In this document: piece by piece, positions 43,902 through 52,247 of the stretch | Layout of the letters: the number at the start of each line of letters is the position of its first letter | Numbering within the stretch: position 1 is the stretch's first letter | NCBI RefSeq assembly: GCF_025141935.1 | Contig: NZ_CP081120.1 | Coordinates: 3,217,501-3,281,500 of the forward strand | Reading direction: 5' to 3' | DNA length: 64,000 bases | DNA from: Sulfitobacter sp. S190 | Lineage (GTDB): Bacteria > Pseudomonadota > Alphaproteobacteria > Rhodobacterales > Rhodobacteraceae | Position numbers and translations under genes: made by a program | Notes under the pieces: generated by a model | Told to the model about the DNA's origin: nothing | Seen by the model: the letters and a program-made list of their open reading frames with translations, nothing else | The model's database searches: none

Positions 43902-44390
43902 CTATGGGACTACAATATATGCCCGATCAAGGAAAAACTCTTCCAGATTTGGTGTTTCCCCGATGCGGTCGACAACTGCGAATATTCCGGGCGCCGCCAG
44001 CGGGGTCAGAACGCCGTGCCATACCCCGCAGTGCAGGTTGATGCCCTGATGCGGTCCGGTACGAAACGCCCGCGGTCTGCCCGGCACGCCCCCCTCGTCC
44101 GGCGCCACGATCACCAGAAATGGATTGGCCGTCATCGGCACGAAAGCCTGGCTGCCCTCGGGATGGCGTTCCAGCAGATCGAAGGTATAGGGCAAGGTGC
44201 GGGCCTGCGCGTTGAAGACCGAGATCCCCGCCCGACCGCCCTCACCGAAATCAAGCCGCGCGCGGTCGTGATGCCGCCCGCACAGGCCCGCATTGATCAT
44301 CCTGTCCGGTTCTCCCGCAGCGTCCAGCACATCGCCAAAGGGCGCAAATGCTTCTGCGCTCAGGGGCTGGATCGCGATCTCGCGGGTCAT
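43902..44390 (-). CDS. allA: Ureidoglycolate lyase
   Basis: AllA splits ureidoglycolate to glyoxylate and urea. The 162-residue protein is a cupin-like enzyme with the GPHQGINLHCGVWHGVL block (metal-ligand histidines) and the REIAIQPLSAEAFAPFGDVL start typical of the family. It is 162 residues, the normal length. Its start overlaps the AllE stop as ATGA. It is read leftward after allE. Confidence 0.93.
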   Translation of the reverse strand: MTREIAIQPLSAEAFAPFGDVLDAAGEPDRMINAGLCGRHHDRARLDFGEGGRAGISVFNAQARTLPYTFDLLERHPEGSQAFVPMTANPFLVIVAPDEGGVPGRPRAFRTGPHQGINLHCGVWHGVLTPLAAPGIFAVVDRIGETPNLEEFFLDRAYIVVP

Positions 44391-45199
44391 AGCGGCATGT
44401 GACGGTTCACGTCCTTATACAGCAGATAGCGGAACGGCTCGTCTCCCGTTGCGATACAGGCCTGCGGGCAAAAGGCGCGCAGCCACATGAAATCGCCCGG
44501 CTCCACGGACACCCAATCGCGGTTCAGCAGATACTCCGCCGTTCCCTGCAGCACATAGAGCCCGTGTTCCATCACATGCGTTTCGGCAAAGGGAATGCGG
44601 CCGCCGGGCTGGAAGGTCACGATGTTGACATGCATGTCGTGGCGCAGGTCAAGCGGGTCGGCAAACCGTTGCGTCGCCCATGCCCCGCCGGTTTCGGGCA
44701 TCGGCACGGGGCGCACGTCGCGGTCATGCGTGACCATCGGAGGCGGGGGCGTCAGCCCGTCCGCGCCGACCCACCGTTTGCGGATCCAGTGAAAGCCCGC
44801 GACCACATCGGCGGTGTTGAAGATCGTCCATTTCGACCCTGCCGGCAGATAGGCATAGCTGCCCGGCTCGAGCGCATGAAGATCCGCGCCGATCTTCAAC
44901 TGCAACGTCCCGTGGGTGACAAAAATGACGCTTTGCGCGTCGCGATCGGCATCGGGCGCGTTGCTGCCCCCCGCGGGCTGCAACTCCACCGCATACTGGC
45001 TGAAGGTTTCCGCAAAACCCGACAGGGGCCGCGCGAGAACCCACATCCGCATGCCCTGCCATCCGGGCAGGAACGACGTCACGATATCGCGCTGGGTACT
45101 TGCCGGCAGCACGGCGTAGGCTTCGGTGAAAATCGCAGCACTCGCAGGATCGACATCCTGTGCAGGCAGACCACCGGGCGGAAAAGCGTAGCGGGTCAT
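44387..45199 (-). CDS. allE: (S)-ureidoglycine aminohydrolase (bicupin)
   Basis: AllE (YlbA) hydrolyses (S)-ureidoglycine to ureidoglycolate and ammonia. The 270-residue protein has two cupin domains. The second has the metal-binding block in FQPGGRIPFAETHVMEHGLYVLQG and GDFMWLRAFCPQAC. The opening YAFPPGGLP is a family signature. The start overlaps the fused allantoinase stop codon. It acts between allantoate amidohydrolase, not found in the window, and AllA. Confidence 0.93.
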   Translation of the reverse strand: MTRYAFPPGGLPAQDVDPASAAIFTEAYAVLPASTQRDIVTSFLPGWQGMRMWVLARPLSGFAETFSQYAVELQPAGGSNAPDADRDAQSVIFVTHGTLQLKIGADLHALEPGSYAYLPAGSKWTIFNTADVVAGFHWIRKRWVGADGLTPPPPMVTHDRDVRPVPMPETGGAWATQRFADPLDLRHDMHVNIVTFQPGGRIPFAETHVMEHGLYVLQGTAEYLLNRDWVSVEPGDFMWLRAFCPQACIATGDEPFRYLLYKDVNRHMPL

Positions 45200-46611
45200 A
45201 GCATCTGTTCCAGTCTCAGGCGGGCGATCCGTTCGACCTGGGCGCAGGCCGTGGCAAATTCGGCATCGGTATCATTGGCGATGCGGGTCTCGAACTGGCG
45301 CAGAATACCGTCCTTGCCGTGGTCCTTGACCGCGATGATGAAGGGAAAACCGTGTTTGGCCACATAGTCGGTGTTCAGCTGCGAGAACCGCGCACGTTCC
45401 GCATCGGTCAGCGCATCCAACCCCGCGCTTGCCTGCTCCGCGGTGCTGTCTGCGGTGAGCCTCTTGGCTGCGGCCAGCTTGCCTGCCAGATCGGGGTGCG
45501 CCGTCAGCACGCCCAGACGCTCTTCCCTGCTCGCCGAGCGGAACATGCGGGCCAGCGCGTTGTGCAGCCCCGCAGGGCTGTCATGCGCGGGGCCCAACTC
45601 CAGATCGAACGCCCGCTCCGCGATCCATGCGGAATGCTCGAACACCCCGCCGAAGGCAGCGATGAACTCGTCGCGGTCCATCAGGCTTGGCCGCGGTCCG
45701 CGGGCCTGTGGCGGGTGGGTCGTGCGCCAGTGATCGGCAATCTCTATACGCCGCGGCGTCCAGACACCTTCGAACCCCTTGATATAGTCGATGAACCGCG
45801 CCAGCGCCTGTATCCGCCCCGGACGCCCAACCAACCGGCAATGCAACCCGACCGACATCATCTTGGCCTGTCCTGCCGCCCCTTCGGCATAAAGCGTGTC
45901 GAAGGTATCGCGCAGATAGGCAAAGAACTGGTCGCCCGAATTGAACCCCTGCGGTGTCGCGAACCGCATGTCATTGCAATCCAGCGTGTACGGAATGATC
46001 AGCTGGTCGGTCTGGGCGATATTGCTCCAATAGGGCAGATCGTCATCGTAGGTGTCCGAGATGTAATCAAAAACGCCGGTTTGCGCGGCCAAACGGACGG
46101 TGTTGGCACTGGTGCGCCCACAGTACCACCCGCGCGGCGGGGTGCCTACCACTTCGGTATGCAGGCGGATCGCTTCGTCCATGTCGGCCTGTTCGGCGTC
46201 CGCGTCGTGATCGCGGTAATCGATCCACTTCAATCCGTGACTGGCAATTTCCCAGCCTGCGTCCTTCATCGCCTCGACCTGTTCGGGCGCGCGGGCCAGC
46301 GCCGACGCCACGCCATAAACCGTGACCGGAACCCCTGCCCCCGTGAACAACCGGTGCAACCGCCAGAAACCGGCCCGCGCCCCGTAGTCATAAATGCTTT
46401 CCATGTTCCAATGGCGCTGGCCGGGCCACGGCGCGGCCCCCACGATTTCGGACAGGAACGCCTCGGATGCGGCATCGCCGTGCAGCAGGCAGTTCTCGCC
46501 GCCCTCTTCGTAGTTCAACACGAATTGCACCGCCACACGCGCCCCGCCCGGCCATGCGGCATCGGGGGCGTCGGGTCCGTGGCCGCGAAAATCTCGGGGA
46601 TAGCGTTGCAT
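45196..46611 (-). CDS. puuE: Fused allantoinase (PuuE) and OHCU decarboxylase (UraD)
   Basis: The 471-residue protein joins two enzymes. Residues 1 to about 300 are a PuuE-type polysaccharide-deacetylase-like allantoinase: NYEEGGENCLLHGD and WEIASHGLKWIDY carry conserved acidic and His residues. Residues about 310-471 are 2-oxo-4-hydroxy-4-carboxy-5-ureidoimidazoline decarboxylase with the AHPDLAGKL block (catalytic His) and a Phe-Ile-Ile-Ala core. The fusion delivers allantoin from the decarboxylase to the ring-opening hydrolase. It is the first gene of the leftward cluster. A hairpin separates it from the LysM gene upstream. Confidence 0.92.
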   Translation of the reverse strand: MQRYPRDFRGHGPDAPDAAWPGGARVAVQFVLNYEEGGENCLLHGDAASEAFLSEIVGAAPWPGQRHWNMESIYDYGARAGFWRLHRLFTGAGVPVTVYGVASALARAPEQVEAMKDAGWEIASHGLKWIDYRDHDADAEQADMDEAIRLHTEVVGTPPRGWYCGRTSANTVRLAAQTGVFDYISDTYDDDLPYWSNIAQTDQLIIPYTLDCNDMRFATPQGFNSGDQFFAYLRDTFDTLYAEGAAGQAKMMSVGLHCRLVGRPGRIQALARFIDYIKGFEGVWTPRRIEIADHWRTTHPPQARGPRPSLMDRDEFIAAFGGVFEHSAWIAERAFDLELGPAHDSPAGLHNALARMFRSASREERLGVLTAHPDLAGKLAAAKRLTADSTAEQASAGLDALTDAERARFSQLNTDYVAKHGFPFIIAVKDHGKDGILRQFETRIANDTDAEFATACAQVERIARLRLEQML

Positions 46612-46695
46612 GGGTTATGTCCTTTGCGATCGCGCGATTGGGTCGCTTATTCATTGCGGCGACCGGCGGGAAAATGAAAGCCCCCAAATGACAGT

Positions 46696-46721
46696 CGGGC
46701 CAGACATTGCTGTCTGACCCG
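46696..46721 (-). terminator. Hairpin between the LysM gene and the purine cluster
   Basis: CGGGCCAGACA pairs with TGTCTGACCCG around TTGC, with one mismatch. On the minus strand it follows the LysM stop codon by about 45 bases. The following T-run is poor, so terminator strength is uncertain. Confidence 0.45.
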
Positions 46722-46764
46722 CTGCTCGACCGACCGTCACTGAGACGTCTATTATTGTTTATTA

Positions 46765-47751
46765 TCAGCTGGGTATCTTTAACCGCTGGCCTATCTGGAG
46801 CTTGTCGGGCGATTGTAGCGTGTCACGGTTCGCTTCGAAAATCCGTTGGAATTCGCTGGGCTTGCCGTAAAATTGCAGTGAGATGTAAGCGAGACTGTCG
46901 CCCGCTTCGACGGTATAGACGCGCGCGCCTGCCACATCGGTCGTCTTGGCGTTGGAGGCAGCGAAGGCGCGGCGGGACATTTCGCGCGCGGCCTCGGCGC
47001 CCTCTGCGGTGCCGTCATTGGCCAGCGACGTCTGCACGAGATTGAACATCATCGTATCCATGTCGATGCCGCCTTCCGACGTGCTGAGCGAGGCCGGAAT
47101 TTCGATGCGCCCCTCGTCGGATGCCTTTCGAATGATATCGGCCATCAGCTCCGCCGTAACTTCGGCGTTGACCGTATTGAGCTTGATCCGCCGCTGGCCG
47201 TTCTCGTTGACCGCCTCGACCGAATAAATACCCGCCAGCACACCTTCACGCAGCATGCGCAGCTTGTTGTTCTGCACGATCGCCTTGGCCTCTGCCGCTT
47301 TCTGGGCCAGCTCGTCTTCGGTCAGCTTGCCCACCGTCGGCTGCGGGGTCAGCCCTTCCAGCACCGCGACCGCCAGATCGGCGACCAGCGGGTTCTCTGC
47401 GGCAGGCGCCGTTGCTCCGCTGATGTCGGACAGCGCGGGCGCCACCGCACGGGTCACCGTGTCGTCCAGCCCCTTGGCATAGGTCACAGGCGCAGGCGCG
47501 GTTGCGGTCTGCCCCGATCCGCCCATGAAAATAACGGCCGTCATGATCCCCAACACGAACGTCAGCACAAAGATGCAGCCCACCGCGAGCGGCAGCGCAT
47601 TGCGCGTGACAAACCCCGAAACCCCGGCATCGGACGGGGCCGCAGGCGCCGCCGCAACATAGGCAGGCGCTCGCGCCGGCGCGGCCATCGCAGTGGCCGG
47701 TGCAGCCTGCTGTTGGGTGGTGAACGTGATGCGGGGTTTTCGGGTCGTCAC
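46765..47751 (-). CDS. Membrane-anchored protein with C-terminal LysM domain
   Basis: The 328-residue protein has an N-terminal low-complexity Ala/Pro-rich segment, a single transmembrane helix (about residues 52-76), a middle region without a recognised fold, and a C-terminal LysM domain from about residue 277 (YTVEAGDSLAYISLQFYGKP to the end). LysM binds peptidoglycan, so the protein likely spans the periplasm from the inner membrane. It overlaps the rhodanese-like gene upstream by four bases. Its relation to the neighbouring purine genes is unclear and may only be positional. Confidence 0.85.
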   Translation of the reverse strand: MTTRKPRITFTTQQQAAPATAMAAPARAPAYVAAAPAAPSDAGVSGFVTRNALPLAVGCIFVLTFVLGIMTAVIFMGGSGQTATAPAPVTYAKGLDDTVTRAVAPALSDISGATAPAAENPLVADLAVAVLEGLTPQPTVGKLTEDELAQKAAEAKAIVQNNKLRMLREGVLAGIYSVEAVNENGQRRIKLNTVNAEVTAELMADIIRKASDEGRIEIPASLSTSEGGIDMDTMMFNLVQTSLANDGTAEGAEAAREMSRRAFAASNAKTTDVAGARVYTVEAGDSLAYISLQFYGKPSEFQRIFEANRDTLQSPDKLQIGQRLKIPS

Positions 47752-48368
47752 GACATATCTTCCTGAATGGTGAGGCCCAGAACGGACCAGACTTGCATGC
47801 CACCGCGGTAATAGCGGATCTTCTGCGGCGGATAGCCTGCGGCAAGCAGGTTGCCGATCAGCTTTTGTGCATCGTTCTGCGTGGGCCCGGCATCGAATAC
47901 GACCAGCGCCTGCGCATCGGAAAAGTTGTAGAGGTCCTCGAACACCCGTACGCCCAGCGCCTTGAGGATCTCATCGCGGTAGCGGTTGTCGGCAGCGACT
48001 GTCTCGTGGGGCAAGCTGACCGAACCGGGAATGAACCCCGCGGCACGGCCCTGCGGCATCCGTGCGTCCACCATCAACCCGTCGTTCTGGCCGACCACTT
48101 CGACCAGAAACGCCAGTACGGCCGCTTCGTCGACGGTCTCGACATCCTTGGCGGCGGGGCCGGTCGACAGGCAGGCGGGCTCACACACCGGCGGCAGGGC
48201 CGCAAAGCGCGCAGCATACATGCCGGCCTGCGGATTTCCGGGCGCTATGGTGATCCGCGCCCCGTTGAATATGAAAGACGCCTGCGCCTGCGCATAGCTG
48301 TCGGCAGCCCAGCCGAAGGCGGGCAAAAGCGCCATCGTGGCCGCGCAAACTGCTGCTGTCGGTTTCAT
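47748..48368 (-). CDS. Secreted rhodanese-like protein lacking the catalytic cysteine
   Basis: The 206-residue protein has a signal peptide (MKPTAAVCAATMALLPAFGWAAD) followed by a rhodanese fold. The features are GLMVDARMPQGRAAGFIPGSVSLPHE in the first half and YYRGGMQVWSVLGL near the end. The loop that normally holds the active-site Cys reads VVFDAGPTQND and has no cysteine. It is thus likely a pseudo-enzyme or binding protein in the periplasm. It overlaps the LysM gene by four bases and begins a separate two-gene unit divergent from uraH. Confidence 0.85.
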   Translation of the reverse strand: MKPTAAVCAATMALLPAFGWAADSYAQAQASFIFNGARITIAPGNPQAGMYAARFAALPPVCEPACLSTGPAAKDVETVDEAAVLAFLVEVVGQNDGLMVDARMPQGRAAGFIPGSVSLPHETVAADNRYRDEILKALGVRVFEDLYNFSDAQALVVFDAGPTQNDAQKLIGNLLAAGYPPQKIRYYRGGMQVWSVLGLTIQEDMS

Positions 48369-48479
48369 ATCGCCCCCTACCCCGGATACCCTATCTCGTC
48401 GTCCGCGGCAGCAAACGTGGCATCTCTTGAGTTGTGATCCAGATATAGGCCGAGAGTGATTCGCGGGTCAAAGCAAAAA

Positions 48480-48532
48480 CGAATCGGTTCGATAAATTTT
48501 CCCGAATCGGTTGCAGTCCGCACGAATCGAAC
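48480..48532. promoter_or_regulatory. Three CGAATCG repeats between the rhodanese-like gene and uraH
   Basis: CGAATCGGTT occurs at 48480 and 48503, and CGAATCGAAC at 48523, with spacings of 23 and 20 bases. An inverted GATTCG lies at 48458. Regularly spaced repeats in the uraH upstream region suggest a regulator site near the urate genes, but no factor can be named. Confidence 0.4.
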
Positions 48533-48586
48533 GCCAAACTGCGGGCCAGACCCCCGCTGCCGCGCCAGCCCGACAAAGGAATACAC

Positions 48587-48946
48587 ATGCCCGAAGGTTT
48601 TCTGACGACCCACGTTCTCGACACGGCGCGCGGCGTGCCCGCGGCGGACCTGCACATCACGCTTTACCGGATCGACGGGGCGGACCGCGTCGAATTGGCC
48701 CAAATGCGCACCAATGCCGATGGCCGCACCGACAGCCATATCCTGCCCGCCGATCGTTTTGCGCCCGGTGTGTACGAACTGGAATTTGCGGCGGGCGATT
48801 ATCTCGACGCCATCGGCACCCCGCCCGAAACCCCGCGCTTTCTCGATGTCGTTCCCATCCGTTTCGGGATTTCGGAGGCGGACGCGCATTACCACGTGCC
48901 GCTGCTGCTGTCGCCATTCGGCTATTCCACCTATCGCGGCAGCTAG
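48587..48946 (+). CDS. uraH: 5-hydroxyisourate hydrolase (transthyretin-like)
   Basis: UraH opens 5-hydroxyisourate to OHCU, the step between PuuD and the UraD part of the fused enzyme. The 119-residue protein has the family motifs: LTTHVLDTARGVPA near the start with the catalytic His, the MRTNADGRTD region with catalytic Arg, and the conserved C-terminal YRGS. The start has AAGGA upstream. It lies on the opposite strand from the rest of the purine genes and about 2 kb away from puuE, which suggests a separate promoter, perhaps with the CGAATCG repeats. Confidence 0.95.
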   Translation: MPEGFLTTHVLDTARGVPAADLHITLYRIDGADRVELAQMRTNADGRTDSHILPADRFAPGVYELEFAAGDYLDAIGTPPETPRFLDVVPIRFGISEADAHYHVPLLLSPFGYSTYRGS

Positions 48947-48949
48947 CGC

Positions 48950-49897
48950 TCAGAACCGGATCTCGAAGGCCGCCCCGCCATCCGTGTCGGCCAGCGCAAT
49001 CCGCCCCCCGCGCGCCAGCAGCAACGTGCGCACAATGCTCAGACCCATGCCCGTGCCGCCGGTGTCTCGGCGCGTGGTGAAGAACGGATCGAACACGCGG
49101 CTGCGGTTGCCCTCGGCGATGCCGCGCCCGTTGTCGCTGATCCGCAAAACGGTTCCGTCGTACTGCACCGTCATCGCATCCGCCCCATGGGCCACTGCGT
49201 TCTGCGCCAGTTGTGTCAGCACCAGCAGAAGATCGGCAGCAGGCAACGGCACCGTGCCATCCTGCCTGACATCGATGGCCAAACCGGGCTGCACCACCCG
49301 CTGCGCCGCCTCGCCCAGCACACTTTCGGCGGGATCTGCCTGCTGGGCCGCCCGCGCGTGGGCGCGCAGATCGTCCAGCAACCGCTCCATCCGCGCCGAC
49401 GCTTCGGCCACCGTCGCGGCCAACTGCGCCCTGTCGTTCTGCGGCATGTCGTGCTGCAACAGCTCCGCCGCCCCCGCGATCGCCGTCAGCGGAGATTTCA
49501 GCTCGTGGGTCACGTGATCGGCATAGGCCTGAAGACTGTCGGCACGGCTGTGCAAGGTCGCCGCCATATCGCCCACCGCTTCGCCCAATTCACGAAATTC
49601 CGGCGTACCGAAATGATCGGGCACCGGCGCATCGCGCATCCCGCGCCGCACCGCACGGGCGTGCGCGGTCAGGGCATAGACAGGCCGCAACACCAGCCGC
49701 CACAGCAGAAACCCCAGGATCGCCGTACACAACAACGCCAGCGCAAAAATCAGCATGGTGGTTTCCGCCGCGTTCAGCAGGTTGCCCGCCAGCTTGAAAT
49801 ACCCGACCCCCAAAAGCGGCAGGCAGAACACCCCCGCCAGCGTGCCGCCCACCACCAGCCCCAGCGGCGGACGCCATTTCGACCCTACCCGCCGCAT
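48950..49897 (-). CDS. Sensor histidine kinase with a very short periplasmic loop
   Basis: The 315-residue kinase has two transmembrane helices (about residues 11-31 and 46-69) separated by roughly 14 residues. It then has a HAMP-like segment, the phospho-acceptor His131 in VTHELKSPL, the N box TQLAQNAVAHG, and the G boxes ISDNGRGI and TGMGLS. There is no room for an extracellular sensor domain, so it probably senses through the membrane or a partner. It overlaps the response regulator upstream. It is the third gene of a DUF4173 / regulator / kinase operon. Confidence 0.92.
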   Translation of the reverse strand: MRRVGSKWRPPLGLVVGGTLAGVFCLPLLGVGYFKLAGNLLNAAETTMLIFALALLCTAILGFLLWRLVLRPVYALTAHARAVRRGMRDAPVPDHFGTPEFRELGEAVGDMAATLHSRADSLQAYADHVTHELKSPLTAIAGAAELLQHDMPQNDRAQLAATVAEASARMERLLDDLRAHARAAQQADPAESVLGEAAQRVVQPGLAIDVRQDGTVPLPAADLLLVLTQLAQNAVAHGADAMTVQYDGTVLRISDNGRGIAEGNRSRVFDPFFTTRRDTGGTGMGLSIVRTLLLARGGRIALADTDGGAAFEIRF

Positions 49898-50574
49898 GCG
49901 CCCATCCGGATGCCAACGCCGTGCACCGTCTCGATGGCGTTATCGCATCCCGCGTCCGCCAGCTTGGCCCGCAGATTGCGCAAATGACTGTCGAGCGTGC
50001 GGTCCGACACCTGTATATGTGCGCCGTAAACCGCATCGGTCAGGGTGGGCCGCGCAATGACCTGTTCGGGGCGGCCCATCAACTGCTGCAATATGGTCAT
50101 CTCCCGCGCGGTCAGTGCCACGGACACCCCGTCAATCTCGCAGCTGTGCCGCTCCGGGGTCAGCCGCAACCGCCCGTGTTTCAGCTGCGCCGCAGGGGCC
50201 GCGCTGCGCCCCGCGGACCGTCTGAGTATCGCGCGGATGCGGGCAATCAACTCTCGCGGCGAAAACGGCTTGGTGACATAATCATCCCCGCCCAGCTCGA
50301 ACCCCAGTACGCGGTCGATCTCGTCCTCGCGGGCCGTCAGAAACAACACCGGTGTGTCCCGATCGTTGCGCAGCGCGCGGCACATGGCCAGACCGTCCAT
50401 TTCCGGCAACCCGATGTCCAATACGATCAGGTCGAACCGTCCGGTCTGCGCCTTGCGCAGCCCTTCCGCGCCGTCGCCTGCCTCCTCGACGCGCATACCG
50501 GCCTGCGTCAGCGCGATGCGCAGAACGGACCGGATTTGCGGATCATCGTCGGTGATCAGGATTGTCGGCGTCAT
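49885..50574 (-). CDS. OmpR-type response regulator
   Basis: The 229-residue regulator has the receiver acidic pocket DDD (residues 9-11) and phospho-acceptor Asp53 in VLDIGLPEMDG. The switch Lys is in VTKPFSPRE. The winged-helix output domain ends DRTLDSHLRNLRAKL and ETVHGVGIRM. Its ATG (MTPTILITDDDP) overlaps the stop codon of the DUF4173 gene as ATGA. A 56-codon longer frame exists upstream but belongs to the overlapping gene. It works with the adjacent kinase. Confidence 0.94.
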   Translation of the reverse strand: MTPTILITDDDPQIRSVLRIALTQAGMRVEEAGDGAEGLRKAQTGRFDLIVLDIGLPEMDGLAMCRALRNDRDTPVLFLTAREDEIDRVLGFELGGDDYVTKPFSPRELIARIRAILRRSAGRSAAPAAQLKHGRLRLTPERHSCEIDGVSVALTAREMTILQQLMGRPEQVIARPTLTDAVYGAHIQVSDRTLDSHLRNLRAKLADAGCDNAIETVHGVGIRMGACGG

Positions 50575-52055
50575 TGAGGGGCTCCCCGGGGTACCCGCGC
50601 CAAGGTATGGCGGGCGCGGAAATTGCGAAAGCCCCATTCGCGCAGATCGCGAGGCGCGGCAATAAACTGGTGCCTCATTCCGCAGGTCAAACCGGCGCCA
50701 TGCGCGGCGATGACGGGGGTGGCCGCCTCGCCCAGACGGCACAGATAGCGCGGATCAGGCACCACATCCGCCGTCAGATTGTGCCGCGCAATCACCGCAT
50801 CAAAGCTGACAAAAGCGCACAAATACAACGTCGCGACACCCAGCAAGCCGCACCGCGCCAGCAGCCAGCCAGTGTCACGGTTGGCCCAGATCTGCCACAC
50901 CGTCAGCCCCAGCCCCGTGGCGACAACCGCCATCCAGATCGCCGCCGACATGCGCAGCCGTGTCAGCCCGTAGATGTCCACATACATCTCCAGCCGCACG
51001 AGCGAGCTGATCACCAGCAGCACGTTCTGGACCACGAAAACCACCAGCATTCCGCGCAACAGCGGCGATGCCGCGGCCCACGGCCTGCTTGCCACCGCGA
51101 ACCCGCCCGCCAACAGGGCCGTCACCAAGAGCGGATAGGCCCCGCGCTGCGCATAGGCGGCATAGCTGATGCCATCGGGCAGCCCGACACCGCCGTACAG
51201 ATACACCGCATCCATGACCGTCTGCACCGCAAACAGCGCGTTGAAAACCACCAATGCGCGCAGGATCGCGGGCGCGTTCAGCACATTCTGACGCACCGGC
51301 CCGATGAACGGACTTGCCTTTTGCGGGGCGGCGCGCAGCCGCTCGACCATCGCGCCCAACCGCACTACGGTCCAGCAGATCGGTGCCAGCACCAGCCACA
51401 GAATGATCCGCAACGGCGTTTCCGGCCCCAGCCTGGGCAGCGCGGTAATCGCGGCGTCGATCACCGGATTGGCCACCGCGAGCAGTGCAATGAAAACGCC
51501 CCCCAGCCCAAGCGGTAAGACCCAGCCCATAATCAGCCCTTCAAGCGTGGCCCCCCGTGTAAGGGAGCGCGACGCCCGCAAGGGTCCGGCCATATCCCGG
51601 CCCGACTGCATCATCCCCAAGGGCCAAAAGCGCAACGCCGCCCGCGCCCACATGGCGGGCGCGATGTTCAGCAAACTGACCAGGGCCACAGACACACCCG
51701 CAAGAGCCAGTACGACCGAAATCCCCTGCACCAGCTCCACCAGCGGCAGCACCGCAATCGCCGCTATGGCCATGGCGGTGGCACGGCGGCGCGGCGTCGT
51801 GCGGGGCCACGTCATCCAGAGCGCGGCCCCCACAAGCGCCAGCAGGAACACGGCCAGCGACAGACCCGGCACCACGCCCCAGAACATCAGATCGCCCAAC
51901 ACCAAAAGCCCCAGAAGCACCGCGCCACGGGCCCCGCCCGCATCGGCGGCATGGCTACCTCCGCCCCTTGGCGGCGGCGAGGGCGGCCCGCCCGACAGCC
52001 ACCATCCATCCTGCACCACACTGCGCGGCACGCCCTGCATCAAACACATCTTCAT
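50571..52055 (-). CDS. DUF4173/DUF4153-type membrane protein
   Basis: The 494-residue protein has a Pro/Gly-rich N-terminal segment (residues 10-40) and then about ten hydrophobic helices. A helix pattern with WTVVRLGAMVERLRAAPQ between them and a C-terminal soluble tail matches the DUF4173/DUF4153 group of integral membrane proteins of unknown function. AGGAG lies before the first ATG. It precedes and overlaps the response regulator gene, and the kinase lacks a sensor domain, so it may act as the membrane sensor for the pair. That is inference. Confidence 0.75.
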   Translation of the reverse strand: MKMCLMQGVPRSVVQDGWWLSGGPPSPPPRGGGSHAADAGGARGAVLLGLLVLGDLMFWGVVPGLSLAVFLLALVGAALWMTWPRTTPRRRATAMAIAAIAVLPLVELVQGISVVLALAGVSVALVSLLNIAPAMWARAALRFWPLGMMQSGRDMAGPLRASRSLTRGATLEGLIMGWVLPLGLGGVFIALLAVANPVIDAAITALPRLGPETPLRIILWLVLAPICWTVVRLGAMVERLRAAPQKASPFIGPVRQNVLNAPAILRALVVFNALFAVQTVMDAVYLYGGVGLPDGISYAAYAQRGAYPLLVTALLAGGFAVASRPWAAASPLLRGMLVVFVVQNVLLVISSLVRLEMYVDIYGLTRLRMSAAIWMAVVATGLGLTVWQIWANRDTGWLLARCGLLGVATLYLCAFVSFDAVIARHNLTADVVPDPRYLCRLGEAATPVIAAHGAGLTCGMRHQFIAAPRDLREWGFRNFRARHTLARVPRGAPQ

Positions 52056-52247
52056 CGCCGTTCTCCTGCCCTGTCATTCATGCTGATCCCGTTATGACGC
52101 CGCGATGTGCAGGGCCGCGCGGGCGTTTGTGCAGGTTTTGCGCAGTTGAAGGCGTGCCGCGTTCTTGCTATTGCCTGTGCCTTCGCACGGGTAACACTCC
52201 CTGCGGACCCTGATACGTGACCCCCGACCGGAAAGGTGCTGCTGCCC

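Noticed and set aside
48480..48532. Repeats considered as replication iterons
   Set aside because: There is no rep gene, no origin context, and the copies are few and sit in a promoter gap.
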